From Halomonas korlensis (GTDB lineage Bacteria > Pseudomonadota > Gammaproteobacteria > Pseudomonadales > Halomonadaceae): a stretch of DNA of 64,000 bases. The translations under genes and the position numbers were made by a program. A model generated the notes under the pieces. It was given only the letters and a program-made list of their open reading frames with translations, ran no database searches and was not told where the DNA came from. Positions within the stretch are counted from its first letter, which is position 1. Every line of letters begins with the position of its first letter. Shown in pieces: positions 18,876 through 27,197 of this stretch. The stretch spans positions 186,001-250,000 of the forward strand of contig NZ_FPBP01000003.1 in the NCBI RefSeq assembly GCF_900116705.1, written 5' to 3'.

Positions 18876-19832
18876 ATGAGCGAACGCACCCTCCGGGTGG
18901 GTGTGGTGATGGACCCCATCGCCGACATCACCTACAAGAAAGACACCACCATGGCCCTGTTGTGGGCCGCGCGGGATCGGGGCTGGTCGTTGCACTACCT
19001 GGAACAGGAGGACCTGTTCCTGCGCGAGGGGCGAGCCTTCGGCCTCATGCGTGACCTCGAGGTGCATCGCGATCCGAGCCACTGGTATGACCTGGGCGCG
19101 CCCAAAGTCGAGCCCCTGGCGGATCTGGACGTCATCCTGATGCGCAAGGACCCGCCGGTGGACGCCCACTTCCTCAATGCCGTGTACCTGCTGGGCTTTG
19201 CCGAGCGCGAGGGCGTGCTGGTGGTCAATCCGACCCGGGCGCTGCTCGAATGCAACGAGAAGCTCTTCGCCCAACAGTTTCCGCACTGCTGCACGCCGAC
19301 GCTGGTGTCGTGCCGTGATGAAGTATTGCGCGCTTTCCATGCCGAGCATCGTGACGTGATCTTCAAGCCGCTGGACGGCATGGGCGGCAGCGGGATCTTC
19401 CATGTGCAACCCGAAGGGCGCAATCTCGGCGCGATCATCGAACTGCTCACCGAGCGCGGCCAGCGCCAGATCATGGCCCAGCGCTACATCCCCGAGATCA
19501 AGGACGGCGATACCCGCATCCTGCTGGTCGACGGCGAGCCGGTGTCCTACGGCCTCGCCCGAGTGCCCATGGCCGGCGAGACCCGCGGCAACCTGGCCGC
19601 CGGGGGCAACGGCGTCAGCCGCGAGCTCACTGCGCGCGATCACTGGCTGGTCGACCAGGTCAGGCCGATGATCCGCGACAAGGGGTTGTTGTTCGTGGGA
19701 CTCGACGTGATCGGCGACTACATCACCGAGATCAATGTCACGAGCCCCACCTGCGTACGCGAGATCGACGACCAGCGCGGCACCGACATCGCCGGCCTGC
19801 TGATGGACGCCATCGAGCGCCGCCTGGGATAA
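18876..19832 (+). CDS. gshB: Glutathione synthetase
   Basis: ATP-grasp enzyme that joins gamma-glutamylcysteine and glycine to form glutathione. Conserved blocks are VGVVMDPIADITYKKDTT at the N-terminus, RKDPPVDAHFL, FKPLDGMGGSGIFHV (ATP loop), AQRYIPEIKDGDTRILLVDGEP, and the late metal and ATP site FVGLDVIGDYITEINVTSPT. The length of 318 residues matches E. coli (316). It is followed after three bases by a tonB-like gene, then yqgE and ruvX, which is the Pseudomonas-type order. Confidence 0.96.
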   Translation: MSERTLRVGVVMDPIADITYKKDTTMALLWAARDRGWSLHYLEQEDLFLREGRAFGLMRDLEVHRDPSHWYDLGAPKVEPLADLDVILMRKDPPVDAHFLNAVYLLGFAEREGVLVVNPTRALLECNEKLFAQQFPHCCTPTLVSCRDEVLRAFHAEHRDVIFKPLDGMGGSGIFHVQPEGRNLGAIIELLTERGQRQIMAQRYIPEIKDGDTRILLVDGEPVSYGLARVPMAGETRGNLAAGGNGVSRELTARDHWLVDQVRPMIRDKGLLFVGLDVIGDYITEINVTSPTCVREIDDQRGTDIAGLLMDAIERRLG

Positions 19833-19835
19833 GCC

Positions 19836-20762
19836 ATGTCGGCGCCCGTCAGCGACCCCACCCATTATGCCCCGGTCACGCGGCCCTACCGCCGCTGGCT
19901 GGCCGTGTCGCTGGCGCTGCTGATTCATCTGGTGGTGCTCGGCGTGGTGGCGAGCTGGCAGTTCGCCCCGCCGCCGGCCGAGCGTACCAGCCTCGATGTG
20001 GTGCTGGTGACCCGTCCCGCCGCGCCGCCCAAGGAGGCCGAGGCCATCGCCGAGGCCGATCAGCGGGCCGCGGGCGAGCAGCAGCAACAGGCTCCGACCG
20101 AGGCGCGAGCCGCCCCCAGTGAGGCAATGACGTCGAGCGACATGGAGTCGGCCACTCCGGAGGCGGCGCAGCCGCCCGAACGGGCCATATCCGACGCGCC
20201 CCCCGAGGAAACCGGGCCTGCGGCCACCGAATCGCCTGACGAGACGCAGACGCCGCCCGAGCCCCAAGCGTTGTTCGAGACACAGATCAGCGCCCCTCAG
20301 GCCGCCGCGACCCCCGAGCGGCCCACGGCAGCGGCGTCCTCGACGTCGGGTCGCGAACTGCTGGCCCAGGCGACCGACAGCATCCGCGAGCAGGGGCTTG
20401 CCGCCGAGACGCAAGGTCCCAGCGGCGATAGCCACCAGCAGGCCGCACGGCGCGCCGCCGAGGCCCGTTATATCGACGACTGGACCCGCCGGGTGGAAGA
20501 TTACGGCAACCGCGTGCACCCCGCCCCCCGCGAGTTGTCCGGCCAGCTGCGTATCCGGGTGGTGATCGGTCGCGATGGCGAGCTTCGCCAGGCGGAGGTG
20601 GTACAATCGTCAGGACACACCGAACTCGACCAGGCGGCACTGGATACCGTGCGCGGCGCGGCGCCCTACCGTCCCTTCGATCCGGGCATGGGCGAGCTTG
20701 ACAGCCTGTCGATCACCCGCGTCTGGCGGTTCGGCCAAGGCAATCATTACGGCGTGCGTTAG
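19836..20762 (+). CDS. tonB: Energy transducer TonB
   Basis: 308-residue TonB-family protein that should couple inner-membrane proton motive force (through ExbB/ExbD, not in this window) to outer-membrane receptors. One N-terminal membrane helix (WLAVSLALLIHLVVLGVVA) contains the conserved histidine of TonB. A long proline- and glutamate-rich periplasmic spacer of about 180 residues follows. The C-terminal TonB domain has SGQLRIRVVIGRDGELRQAEVVQSSGHTELDQAALDTVRGAAPY and a final ITRVWRF. The spacer is notably acidic. It lies in a gshB-tonB-yqgE-ruvX run with almost no gaps, the typical place for this paralogue in Pseudomonas-like genomes. Confidence 0.9.
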   Translation: MSAPVSDPTHYAPVTRPYRRWLAVSLALLIHLVVLGVVASWQFAPPPAERTSLDVVLVTRPAAPPKEAEAIAEADQRAAGEQQQQAPTEARAAPSEAMTSSDMESATPEAAQPPERAISDAPPEETGPAATESPDETQTPPEPQALFETQISAPQAAATPERPTAAASSTSGRELLAQATDSIREQGLAAETQGPSGDSHQQAARRAAEARYIDDWTRRVEDYGNRVHPAPRELSGQLRIRVVIGRDGELRQAEVVQSSGHTELDQAALDTVRGAAPYRPFDPGMGELDSLSITRVWRFGQGNHYGVR

Positions 20763-20779
20763 GATCGCCGAGGAGTCCC

Positions 20780-21352
20780 ATGCAATCCTTGCAAAACTTC
20801 GGCTTGAAGAATCATTTCCTGCTGGCGATGCCGCACTTGGAAGACCCCAATTTCGCCGGCAGCCTCAGCTATCTCTGCGACCATGATGAGAACGGCACCA
20901 TGGGCGTCATCGTCAATCGTCCGCTGGAGTTGACCCTGGACGCGCTCTTCGAGCAACTCGAGCTCGGCGGCGACGAGAGTCCGCATCGTCAGGCACCGGT
21001 CTATTACGGTGGCCCGGTCCACAAGGATCGCGGCTTCATCCTGCACCGCGGTGACAGCGCTCCCTGGGATTCCAGCATTCAGGTTGCCGAGGACATCGCC
21101 CTGACAACCTCAATGGATATACTCCAGGCGCTGGCCGCGGGTACCGGGCCCGAGCAGTTCCTCATCTGCCTGGGCTGCGCCGGCTGGGAATCCGGTCAGC
21201 TCGAACAGGAGCTGCTGGACAACGCCTGGCTGACCGTCGATGGGCGCACCGACATCCTCTTCGATGTGCCGGCCGAGCAGCGCCTGGGCGCCGCGGCGGG
21301 CATTCTCGGGGTCGACCTCAACCTGATGACCCGCGAGGCGGGGCATTCGTGA
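20780..21352 (+). CDS. yqgE: UPF0301 family protein YqgE
   Basis: A 190-residue conserved cytoplasmic protein of unknown biochemical role. Family marks are LKNHFLLAMPHLEDPNFAGSLSYLC at the start, MGVIVNRPLELTL, VYYGGPVHKDRGFILH, and LGCAGWESGQLEQELLDNAWL. It sits directly before ruvX, a pairing kept across most gammaproteobacteria, which suggests a shared function that has not been defined. The ATG follows CGAGGAG. Confidence 0.93.
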   Translation: MQSLQNFGLKNHFLLAMPHLEDPNFAGSLSYLCDHDENGTMGVIVNRPLELTLDALFEQLELGGDESPHRQAPVYYGGPVHKDRGFILHRGDSAPWDSSIQVAEDIALTTSMDILQALAAGTGPEQFLICLGCAGWESGQLEQELLDNAWLTVDGRTDILFDVPAEQRLGAAAGILGVDLNLMTREAGHS

Positions 21353-21373
21353 TGGCCGACGTGGGGTGTGTTG

Positions 21374-21817
21374 ATGACTGAGCCTGGCCAGCGCACGGTG
21401 CTGGCCTTCGACTTCGGCACCCGACGCATCGGCGTGGCGGTGGGCAATGAACTGCTCGATAGCGCGAGTCGGCTCGACCCGCTGGCCGCCCGGGACGGCA
21501 TTCCCGACTGGCGGGTGGTCGAGCGGCTGGTCGCGACCTGGCAGCCGGAACTGTTCGTCGTTGGCCTACCGCTTGAGCTCGACGGCAGCGAACTCGAGAT
21601 GTGCCTGCGGGCCCGCAAGTTCGGCAAGCGCCTGTTCGGCCGCTTTGGCATTCCCTGCGAAATGGTCGATGAGCGGGGCTCGACCCGCGAGGCCAAGGCG
21701 ATTGCCAGGGAAGAGGGGCATCAGGGCAACTATCGCCAGGACGGCGTAGACGGCATCGCCGCCGCCCTGATTCTGGAGAGCTGGTTCCTCCGGCGCAAGG
21801 AACCGCCGAGCGCGTGA
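21374..21817 (+). CDS. ruvX: RuvX/YqgF family Holliday junction resolvase-like protein
   Basis: RNase H-fold nuclease-like protein of 147 residues. The family motifs are VLAFDFGTRRIGVAVGN at the N-terminus, VVGLPLELDG in the middle, and DERGSTREAKAIAREEG and DGIAAALILESW at the C-terminus, which contain the acidic residues of the active site. Members act in resolving recombination intermediates and in pre-16S rRNA 5'-end maturation; the second role is the better supported one in E. coli. The start chosen is ATG at 21374; a GTG two codons earlier is also open. It ends the gshB-tonB-yqgE-ruvX unit. Confidence 0.92.
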   Translation: MTEPGQRTVLAFDFGTRRIGVAVGNELLDSASRLDPLAARDGIPDWRVVERLVATWQPELFVVGLPLELDGSELEMCLRARKFGKRLFGRFGIPCEMVDERGSTREAKAIAREEGHQGNYRQDGVDGIAAALILESWFLRRKEPPSA

Positions 21818-21850
21818 TTCGCGCCGGCGGCGTTAGTCAGCCCGGCGGGC

Positions 21851-22498
21851 TCAGGCGGCCGGGGCCTTGTCGTCGCCGTGCTGGGCGCGAAGATCCTGCA
21901 GCGTGATGCAGGTAAACGTCTGGACGAAGTAGGCGAGCGTCGAAGGGCGCTTGAAGCTCTTTACGAAGGTTTCTTCCTGCTCACCGTAGCGGCGCGTCAC
22001 GCTGGCCTGGTAGCGATCGCCTGTCTTGACCATTCTGACCTTCGCCTGGCGATCGGCCTCCTGCTTCTCGACTACCAGCTCGGGCTGGCTTTCCAGAAGC
22101 TGCCCCAGATGGTGGCCTTCCTCGATTTCCTCATCCGAAGCCCACAGGTCCTGATCGCGATCGCCATAGCGGTAAAGAATGGCGAGCAGCATCGCCGAGA
22201 AGATGGCACCGCTGAGCAGCCAGGTGATGTCGGCATTGGTGACCGGCAGGGTGAACACCGCCAGCAGCTGGAGCACCACACCAATGGCCAGCATCACGGT
22301 AAAGGGCCGCCAGCTGTGAGAGTTCATGAACCCCTTGCCGAGGATATAGCCCCACAGGCCGAGCACCGCCACGGCGCCCACCAGCAGCTGGGCGATGGAT
22401 ACCAGCGAACCGGCTCCCATCATCAGGGCGATCAGGCCCACCACGATCAAGGCGCTGTAGAATATCGCCAGCAGGATATAGGCTCGTTGCAGGTTCAT
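21851..22498 (-). CDS. Predicted inner-membrane protein, four helices, unknown function
   Basis: 215-residue protein not recognised beyond its topology. Four hydrophobic helices occupy the first ~110 residues (AYILLAIFYSALIVVGLIAL, SIAQLLVGAVAVLGLWGYIL, FTVMLAIGVVLQLLAVF, ITWLLSGAIFSAMLLAILY). A ~100-residue charged cytoplasmic tail follows, with DEEIEEGHHLGQLLES and a C-terminal segment of alternating strand-like residues (RYQASVTRRYGEQEETFVKSF). The ribosome site AGAGAGG precedes the ATG. It lies convergent with ruvX and downstream of pyrB on the same strand. Confidence 0.75.
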   Translation of the reverse strand: MNLQRAYILLAIFYSALIVVGLIALMMGAGSLVSIAQLLVGAVAVLGLWGYILGKGFMNSHSWRPFTVMLAIGVVLQLLAVFTLPVTNADITWLLSGAIFSAMLLAILYRYGDRDQDLWASDEEIEEGHHLGQLLESQPELVVEKQEADRQAKVRMVKTGDRYQASVTRRYGEQEETFVKSFKRPSTLAYFVQTFTCITLQDLRAQHGDDKAPAA

Positions 22499-22626
22499 GG
22501 GATTCCTCTCTCCTTGTTATCGATTTGCCATTCTCGGCACGTATCTTGTCGTACTGCGGGCGATACCACCACTCTTGCCCCTGTTGGGTCATTAGCTTAG
22601 GCGATCTCGGCGCGTCCGGGTACCGC

Positions 22627-23658
22627 TTATAGCGCCGGGTCGTCAACGCCCAGGGAGGGCGGGACGAACCAGCGTACCGGGCGCAGGTCATGCTCGATCA
22701 GCGTGTCCACTTTGAGCAAGGTGGCGAAGATCGCCATGCGCACGGGGATCCCATTGTCGGTCTGGCGGAAGATCGCCAGCCGCGGGTCGCCGTTGAGATC
22801 GGTGTCGAGATCGTTGGCGTCGGCGCGGCTGTCGCGGGGCAGCGGGTGCATGACGATGGTACTGTCGTTGCAGCGACCGTCGAGAAAGGCGCGATCCACG
22901 GTGAAGTCACGGCTGAGCCCGCCGAAGCTCTCGTTCATCTCGGCGGTGAAGCGCTCCTTCTGGATGCGGGTGGCGTAGATCACGTCCAGGTCGCCGAAGT
23001 CACCGGCCAGGCTGTCGCGCTGCTCCACCCGGTGGCCGCGCGACACGACCCGGTCGATCACCTGGCTCGGCATCTCGAGCCCCGGCGGCGAGACCAGCGT
23101 GAAGCGCATGGGCGCATAGAGCGAAAGCAGCTTGATCAGCGAATGCACGGTGCGTCCGTACTTCAGATCGCCGGTGAGCAGCACATGGGCGCCGGCAAGC
23201 CGCTTGCCGAGCCGGGTGAATTCCTTGTCGATGGTGTAGAGGTCGAGCAGCGCCTGGCTGGGGTGCTCGCCGGGGCCGTCGCCGCCGTTGATCACCGGCA
23301 CGTGAGTGGCCGCGGCGAACTCGGCCACCGAGCCCTGGTCGGGATGGCGCATGACGATGGCGTCGCAATAGCCGCTCATCACGCGGCTGGTGTCGTAGAG
23401 CGACTCGCCCTTGGCCATCGACGAGAAGGTGAAGCCGGTGGTGTCGCAGACGCTGCCGCCCAGCCGGCAGAAGGCCGCGTTGAAGCTGACCCGGGTGCGG
23501 GTGCTGGCCTCGAAGAACAGGTTGCCGAGCACCGCGCCTTCTAGTACCCGCGTCACCTGCCGTCGCTGGGCGATGGGCTCCATGCGCGCGGCGACCCGCA
23601 GCAGATGATCGACATGATCGCGGGACAGGGAATCTACGGACAGCAGGTGGGAACTCAT
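22627..23658 (-). CDS. pyrB: Aspartate carbamoyltransferase catalytic chain
   Basis: Transfers the carbamoyl group to aspartate, the committed step of pyrimidine synthesis. The carbamoyl-phosphate loop FFEASTRTRVSFNAAFCRLGG, the mobile loop SMAKGESLYDT, the HPDQGSVAEFA and GDGPGEHPSQALLDLYTI regions and the aspartate-site block HPLPRD are all there. At 343 residues it is longer than E. coli PyrB (310), and no pyrI regulatory subunit or pyrC-like gene is adjacent, unlike the E. coli and Pseudomonas arrangements respectively. Quaternary structure and regulation therefore cannot be read from context. An ornithine carbamoyltransferase is less likely given the HPLPRD context. Confidence 0.9.
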   Translation of the reverse strand: MSSHLLSVDSLSRDHVDHLLRVAARMEPIAQRRQVTRVLEGAVLGNLFFEASTRTRVSFNAAFCRLGGSVCDTTGFTFSSMAKGESLYDTSRVMSGYCDAIVMRHPDQGSVAEFAAATHVPVINGGDGPGEHPSQALLDLYTIDKEFTRLGKRLAGAHVLLTGDLKYGRTVHSLIKLLSLYAPMRFTLVSPPGLEMPSQVIDRVVSRGHRVEQRDSLAGDFGDLDVIYATRIQKERFTAEMNESFGGLSRDFTVDRAFLDGRCNDSTIVMHPLPRDSRADANDLDTDLNGDPRLAIFRQTDNGIPVRMAIFATLLKVDTLIEHDLRPVRWFVPPSLGVDDPAL

Positions 23659-23760
23659 CGAGGCGGCCTCGGCTGGCGACGGGGAACGGGCGCTAGTGTA
23701 ACGCTACCCCGCGCTGGCTTCACGAAACGCGCAGGGCCTTGTGCAAGGGCTGCAAGAAAA

Positions 23761-24588
23761 TCAGTGGGTCGGTGGCACCCGACCACCGAGGCTCGCGGTG
23801 ATCTCGGCCGCGGTATCACGCACCATCTTCCCGAGTTCCAGTAGCCGCGCTTCGGGAATACGAGCGACCGGGCCGGACACCGAAATGGCGGCCAGCGGGT
23901 TGCCGTGTTCGTCATGCAGGCAGGCGGCCACGCAGTGCAGGCCGATGGCGTGTTCCTCGCGGTCGCAGGCGAAGCCCTGGCGTCGCACCTCGAGCAGCCC
24001 CTCGCGAAGTGTTTCGGGAGTGTGCAGGGTGTTCTCGGTGACCCGGGCCAGGCCCCGCTCGTCGAGGACGCGCTCGAACTCGTCCTCCGGCAGCCAGGCC
24101 ATCAATGCCTTGCCGACGCCCGAGGCATGCAGCGGCGCTCGCGAACCGAGCCGGGTGATCATGCGCATCATCTGCGGCGACTCGCTCTGGGCGAGGAATA
24201 CCGCCGTGCCGTTGTCGCGCACGCCGAGATTGGCCGTCTCGCCGGTCTGCGCGGTCAGACGACGCAGGAAGGGGCGGCTGGCGCCGACGAAGTCCCGCGC
24301 TTCGAGGAAGCTGTTGCCGATACGGAAGGTCTTGACGTCGATTTTCCAGACGCCGAGTTCGTTGTCCTGAGTGACAAACCCCTGGCTCTGCAAGGCCTGC
24401 AGCAGACGATGGGTGGTGGACGGGGCCAGGTCGGTCTGTTCGGCCACCTCGGAGAGCACCAGGCCGCCGGGGCTGAGTGACAGACGCTCGAGGAGGTTGA
24501 GCCCCCGCACCAGCGACTGGCTATGTCCACTGGTGCTCTTGCCTGAACCGGCGGGACGTCCCGCCGTTCTGCGCTTGCCTTCACTCAC
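23761..24588 (-). CDS. IclR family transcriptional regulator
   Basis: 275-residue regulator with a basic N-terminal tail, an IclR winged helix-turn-helix (SLVRGLNLLERLSLSPGGLVLSEVAEQTDLAPSTTHRLLQAL, about residues 24-90), and a C-terminal effector domain with the typical RLGSRAPLHASGVGKALMAW and EHAIGLHCVAACLHDEHGNPLAAISVSGP blocks. The start is GTG at 24588, supported by GGGAG seven bases upstream. It is divergent from the omega-amino acid aminotransferase gene across about 230 bases, so that enzyme is the likely target, with beta-alanine or a related catabolite as effector; this is inference from position. Confidence 0.9.
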   Translation of the reverse strand: MSEGKRRTAGRPAGSGKSTSGHSQSLVRGLNLLERLSLSPGGLVLSEVAEQTDLAPSTTHRLLQALQSQGFVTQDNELGVWKIDVKTFRIGNSFLEARDFVGASRPFLRRLTAQTGETANLGVRDNGTAVFLAQSESPQMMRMITRLGSRAPLHASGVGKALMAWLPEDEFERVLDERGLARVTENTLHTPETLREGLLEVRRQGFACDREEHAIGLHCVAACLHDEHGNPLAAISVSGPVARIPEARLLELGKMVRDTAAEITASLGGRVPPTH

Positions 24589-24816
24589 CCGCTTTCTCCC
24601 TTTGAGCCATCGTCACGCCGGGAGACAGGATACCGTCTCCGCGCGTTGCTGTCTTGATGCGGAAATGCGTTCCATTGTCTATTTAGACGGCGCTCGTCTT
24701 GCATTCAGGTAAGCTTTTCTGAACGTTTAAGACAGTAAGGTCTCATTTTATTAACCGTAAGGCCGGTCCATGCTGGTTTCATGACAGTAACCGCGAATCC
24801 GCAAGAGGGCAGCACC

Positions 24817-26190
24817 ATGGTCGAACTGCGCACCCAACCCATGGATGACACCGATGACGCTACGCAGTCGGCAAAGGCCGACGGTGGCGCGCTCAATCAT
24901 CATTACTGGATGCCGTTCAGCGCCAACCGCGACTTCCACGACCACCCGCGAATGATCACGGCGGCGGACGGGCGTTACTTCATCGACGATCAAGGTCGGC
25001 GACTGTTCGATTCGCTGTCGGGCCTGTGGACCTGTGGCGCCGGCCATAATCGAGTCGAGATCCAGCAGGCGGTGGCCGCCCAGCTCGGCAGCCTGGATTT
25101 CGCGCCCGGCTTTCAACTCGGTCATCCGCTGGCGTTTCAGCTCGCCGAGAAGGTCGCGAACCTCACGCCGGCGGGGCTCGACCATGTGTTCTTCACCAAC
25201 TCGGGGTCGGAGGCCGCGGATACCGCCGTGAAGATGGCCAAGGCCTACTGGCGTCTCAAGGGGCGCCCAGAGAAGACCCGCATGATCGGGCGCGCCAAGG
25301 GTTATCACGGGGTCAATATCGGCGGCACCAGCCTCGGCGGCATCGGGGGCAACCGCAAGCACTACGGCCAGCTGATGGACGTCACCCACCTGCCGCATAC
25401 CCTCCAGCCAGCGCTGGCCTTTACGCGTGGCCAGGCCGAGTCCGGCGCGGCGCTCGCCGATGCGCTGCTCGACCAGATCGCCCTGCACGATGCCTCCAAC
25501 ATCGCCGCGGTGATCGTCGAGCCGATGTCGGGGTCGGCTGGCGTGATCGTGCCGCCCATGGGGTATCTGGAGCGGTTGCGCGAGATCTGCACCGCCCATG
25601 ACATCCTGCTGATCTTCGACGAGGTGATCACCGCCTTCGGCCGAAGCGGCGCCAATACCGGGGCCGAGGCCTTCGGCGTGACGCCGGACCTCATGACCCT
25701 CGCCAAGCAATTGACCAACGGTGCCGTGCCCATGGGCGCGGTGGTCGCCTCCGGCGAGATCTTCGATACCTTCATGCACGCCGGGGGGCCGCGCCACGCC
25801 ATCGAGTTCCCGCACGGCTATACCTACAGTGCCCATCCGGTGGCCTGTGCGGCGGGACTGGCGGCTCTGGCGATGTTCGAGCGTGAGGACTTCCCGGGGC
25901 AGGTCCGCCATATTACCCCGGTATTCGAGGACAAGCTGCACGCCCTGAAGGGCCGCCCGCACGTAGTCGATATCCGCAATTACGGTCTGGCCGGGGCGGT
26001 CCAGCTAGCACCGCGCAACGGTGACCCGACCGTTCGCCCCCGCGATGCGCATATGGCGTTATGGGATGCCGGCTTCTATGTGCGTTACGGCGGCGATACC
26101 CTGCAGTTCGGCCCGCCCTTCGGCACCACGCCCGAGGAACTCGAGCGGCTTTTCGACGCCGTGGCGACCGCCCTCGACCTGCTGGATTGA
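24817..26190 (+). CDS. Omega-amino acid (beta-alanine)--pyruvate aminotransferase
   Basis: Class III PLP aminotransferase of about 457 residues. The sequence begins with the family hallmark HHYWMPFSANRDFHDHPRMI, then SGLWTCGAGHNR, FTNSGSEAADTAVKMA (cofactor phosphate), GYHGVNIGG, IVEPMSGSAGVIVPP, LLIFDEVITAFGR with the cofactor aspartate, and LAKQLTNGAVPMGAV with the Schiff-base lysine. These match the beta-alanine:pyruvate aminotransferases of Pseudomonas. ATG 24817 has AGAGGG at the right spacing; ATG 24781 lacks it. No methylmalonate-semialdehyde dehydrogenase gene follows, although that partner is common elsewhere. Regulation by the divergent IclR protein is likely. Confidence 0.9.
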   Translation: MVELRTQPMDDTDDATQSAKADGGALNHHYWMPFSANRDFHDHPRMITAADGRYFIDDQGRRLFDSLSGLWTCGAGHNRVEIQQAVAAQLGSLDFAPGFQLGHPLAFQLAEKVANLTPAGLDHVFFTNSGSEAADTAVKMAKAYWRLKGRPEKTRMIGRAKGYHGVNIGGTSLGGIGGNRKHYGQLMDVTHLPHTLQPALAFTRGQAESGAALADALLDQIALHDASNIAAVIVEPMSGSAGVIVPPMGYLERLREICTAHDILLIFDEVITAFGRSGANTGAEAFGVTPDLMTLAKQLTNGAVPMGAVVASGEIFDTFMHAGGPRHAIEFPHGYTYSAHPVACAAGLAALAMFEREDFPGQVRHITPVFEDKLHALKGRPHVVDIRNYGLAGAVQLAPRNGDPTVRPRDAHMALWDAGFYVRYGGDTLQFGPPFGTTPEELERLFDAVATALDLLD

Positions 26191-26339
26191 TCAACCGGAC
26201 AAGGCGTCTCGGCGCCCGACGAGACGCCGATTCGTCGCTGATGAGCAGGCATGATGACGTTCACGGCACACGGCATCGGGGGCAGGCGAAGGGCCAAACG
26301 CATCAAATTTTAAACGCGTATATCACTATGGTTCCATTG

Positions 26340-26376
26340 ATAGGACATGGCTATCAATTTGATAGATCTTAATGGG
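26340..26376 (+). promoter_or_regulatory. OxyR-type operator upstream of ahpC
   Basis: Four tetranucleotide half-sites are spaced by exactly seven bases each: ATAG (26340), CTAT (26351), ATAG (26362), then TGGG (26373) where CTAT is expected. Three of four match the OxyR consensus ATAG-N7-CTAT-N7-ATAG-N7-CTAT. The site directly abuts a -35-like element, as at OxyR-activated promoters, and precedes a peroxiredoxin gene. Confidence 0.8.
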
Positions 26377-26405
26377 TTTAGACTTTAGGTTAATGTCGTT
26401 ATCCT
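26377..26405 (+). promoter_or_regulatory. Probable ahpC promoter
   Basis: TTTAGA (26377-26382) and TATCCT (26400-26405) are separated by 17 bases, each matching four of six consensus positions. The weak -35 touching an OxyR site fits an activator-dependent promoter. The leader to the ahpC ATG is about 40 bases and ends in a good ribosome site, AAGGAG. Confidence 0.55.
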
Positions 26406-26452
26406 GCGTAAACACTTAATTACTTGGTCTTTCGCAAGGAGCAATACCAGAG

Positions 26453-27016
26453 ATGTCTTTGATCAATACCGAAATCAAACCATTCAGCGCAACGGCCTAC
26501 CACAATGGCGAGTTTATCGACGTCACCGAGGAAAGCCTGAAGGGCCAGTGGAACATCTTCTTCTTCTACCCGGCCGATTTCACCTTCGTCTGCCCCACCG
26601 AGCTGGGTGACCTCGCCGACAAGTACGAGGAATTCAAGCAGCTGGGTGTCGAGATCTACAGCGTTTCTACCGATACGCATTTCACCCACAAGGCGTGGCA
26701 CGACAGCTCCGAGACCATCGGCAAGCTGCAGTATCCGATGCTCGCCGATCCGACCCACACCATTTCGCGCAATTTCGAGGTGCTGATCGAGTCCGACGGC
26801 GTCGCCGAGCGTGGCACCTTCGTGGTCGATCCCGACGGCAAGATCCAGATTGTCGAGCTCAATGCCGGCAACATCGGCCGCAATGCCGAGGAGCTGCTGC
26901 GCAAGGTCAGGGCCGCTCAGTACGTGCGCGCCAACCCGAATGAAGTCTGCCCGGCCAAGTGGGAAGAAGGCCAGGACACCCTGGCTCCGTCCCTGGACCT
27001 GGTCGGCAAGATCTAA
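26453..27016 (+). CDS. ahpC: Alkyl hydroperoxide reductase subunit C (2-Cys peroxiredoxin)
   Basis: Typical 2-Cys peroxiredoxin, 187 residues as in E. coli, that reduces H2O2, organic peroxides and peroxynitrite. The peroxidatic cysteine is C47 in [18 protein letters not shown], the resolving cysteine C166 in [11 protein letters not shown]. The C-terminus carries a SLDLVGKI tail (the YF-type motif region is altered). AAGGAG precedes the ATG. A strong terminator follows, and ahpF, its reductase, starts 181 bases after the stop, so basal co-transcription may occur but ahpC is likely made in excess. Confidence 0.97.
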   Translation: MSLINTEIKPFSATAYHNGEFIDVTEESLKGQWNIFFFYPADFTFVCPTELGDLADKYEEFKQLGVEIYSVSTDTHFTHKAWHDSSETIGKLQYPMLADPTHTISRNFEVLIESDGVAERGTFVVDPDGKIQIVELNAGNIGRNAEELLRKVRAAQYVRANPNEVCPAKWEEGQDTLAPSLDLVGKI

Positions 27017-27061
27017 GCGACTCGACCCGCCGACGAAGCCTGTTCTCGCTTCGTCTGTCCA

Positions 27062-27104
27062 CGCCCGGGCCCGGCTAAATAGCTGCCCGCCCGGGCGCTT
27101 TTTT
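27062..27104 (+). terminator. Rho-independent terminator after ahpC
   Basis: A nine-base stem (CGCCCGGGC at 27062-27070 with GCCCGGGCG at 27089-27097) is followed by C and six T residues. This is the clearest intrinsic terminator in the window and separates ahpC from ahpF. Confidence 0.85.
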
Positions 27105-27197
27105 CAGGAAGCACGATACGCCGTGTCCCGCATGGTGGGTGCGTGATGGCGTCATGTTTCCGATCCTGTTACCCAGACATGAAGGACTGCCGCTGCC

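Noticed and set aside
18855-20606. A 583-codon minus-strand frame opposite gshB and tonB
   Set aside because: Low-complexity Gly/Arg/His-rich product without domains; gshB and tonB on the plus strand explain the region.
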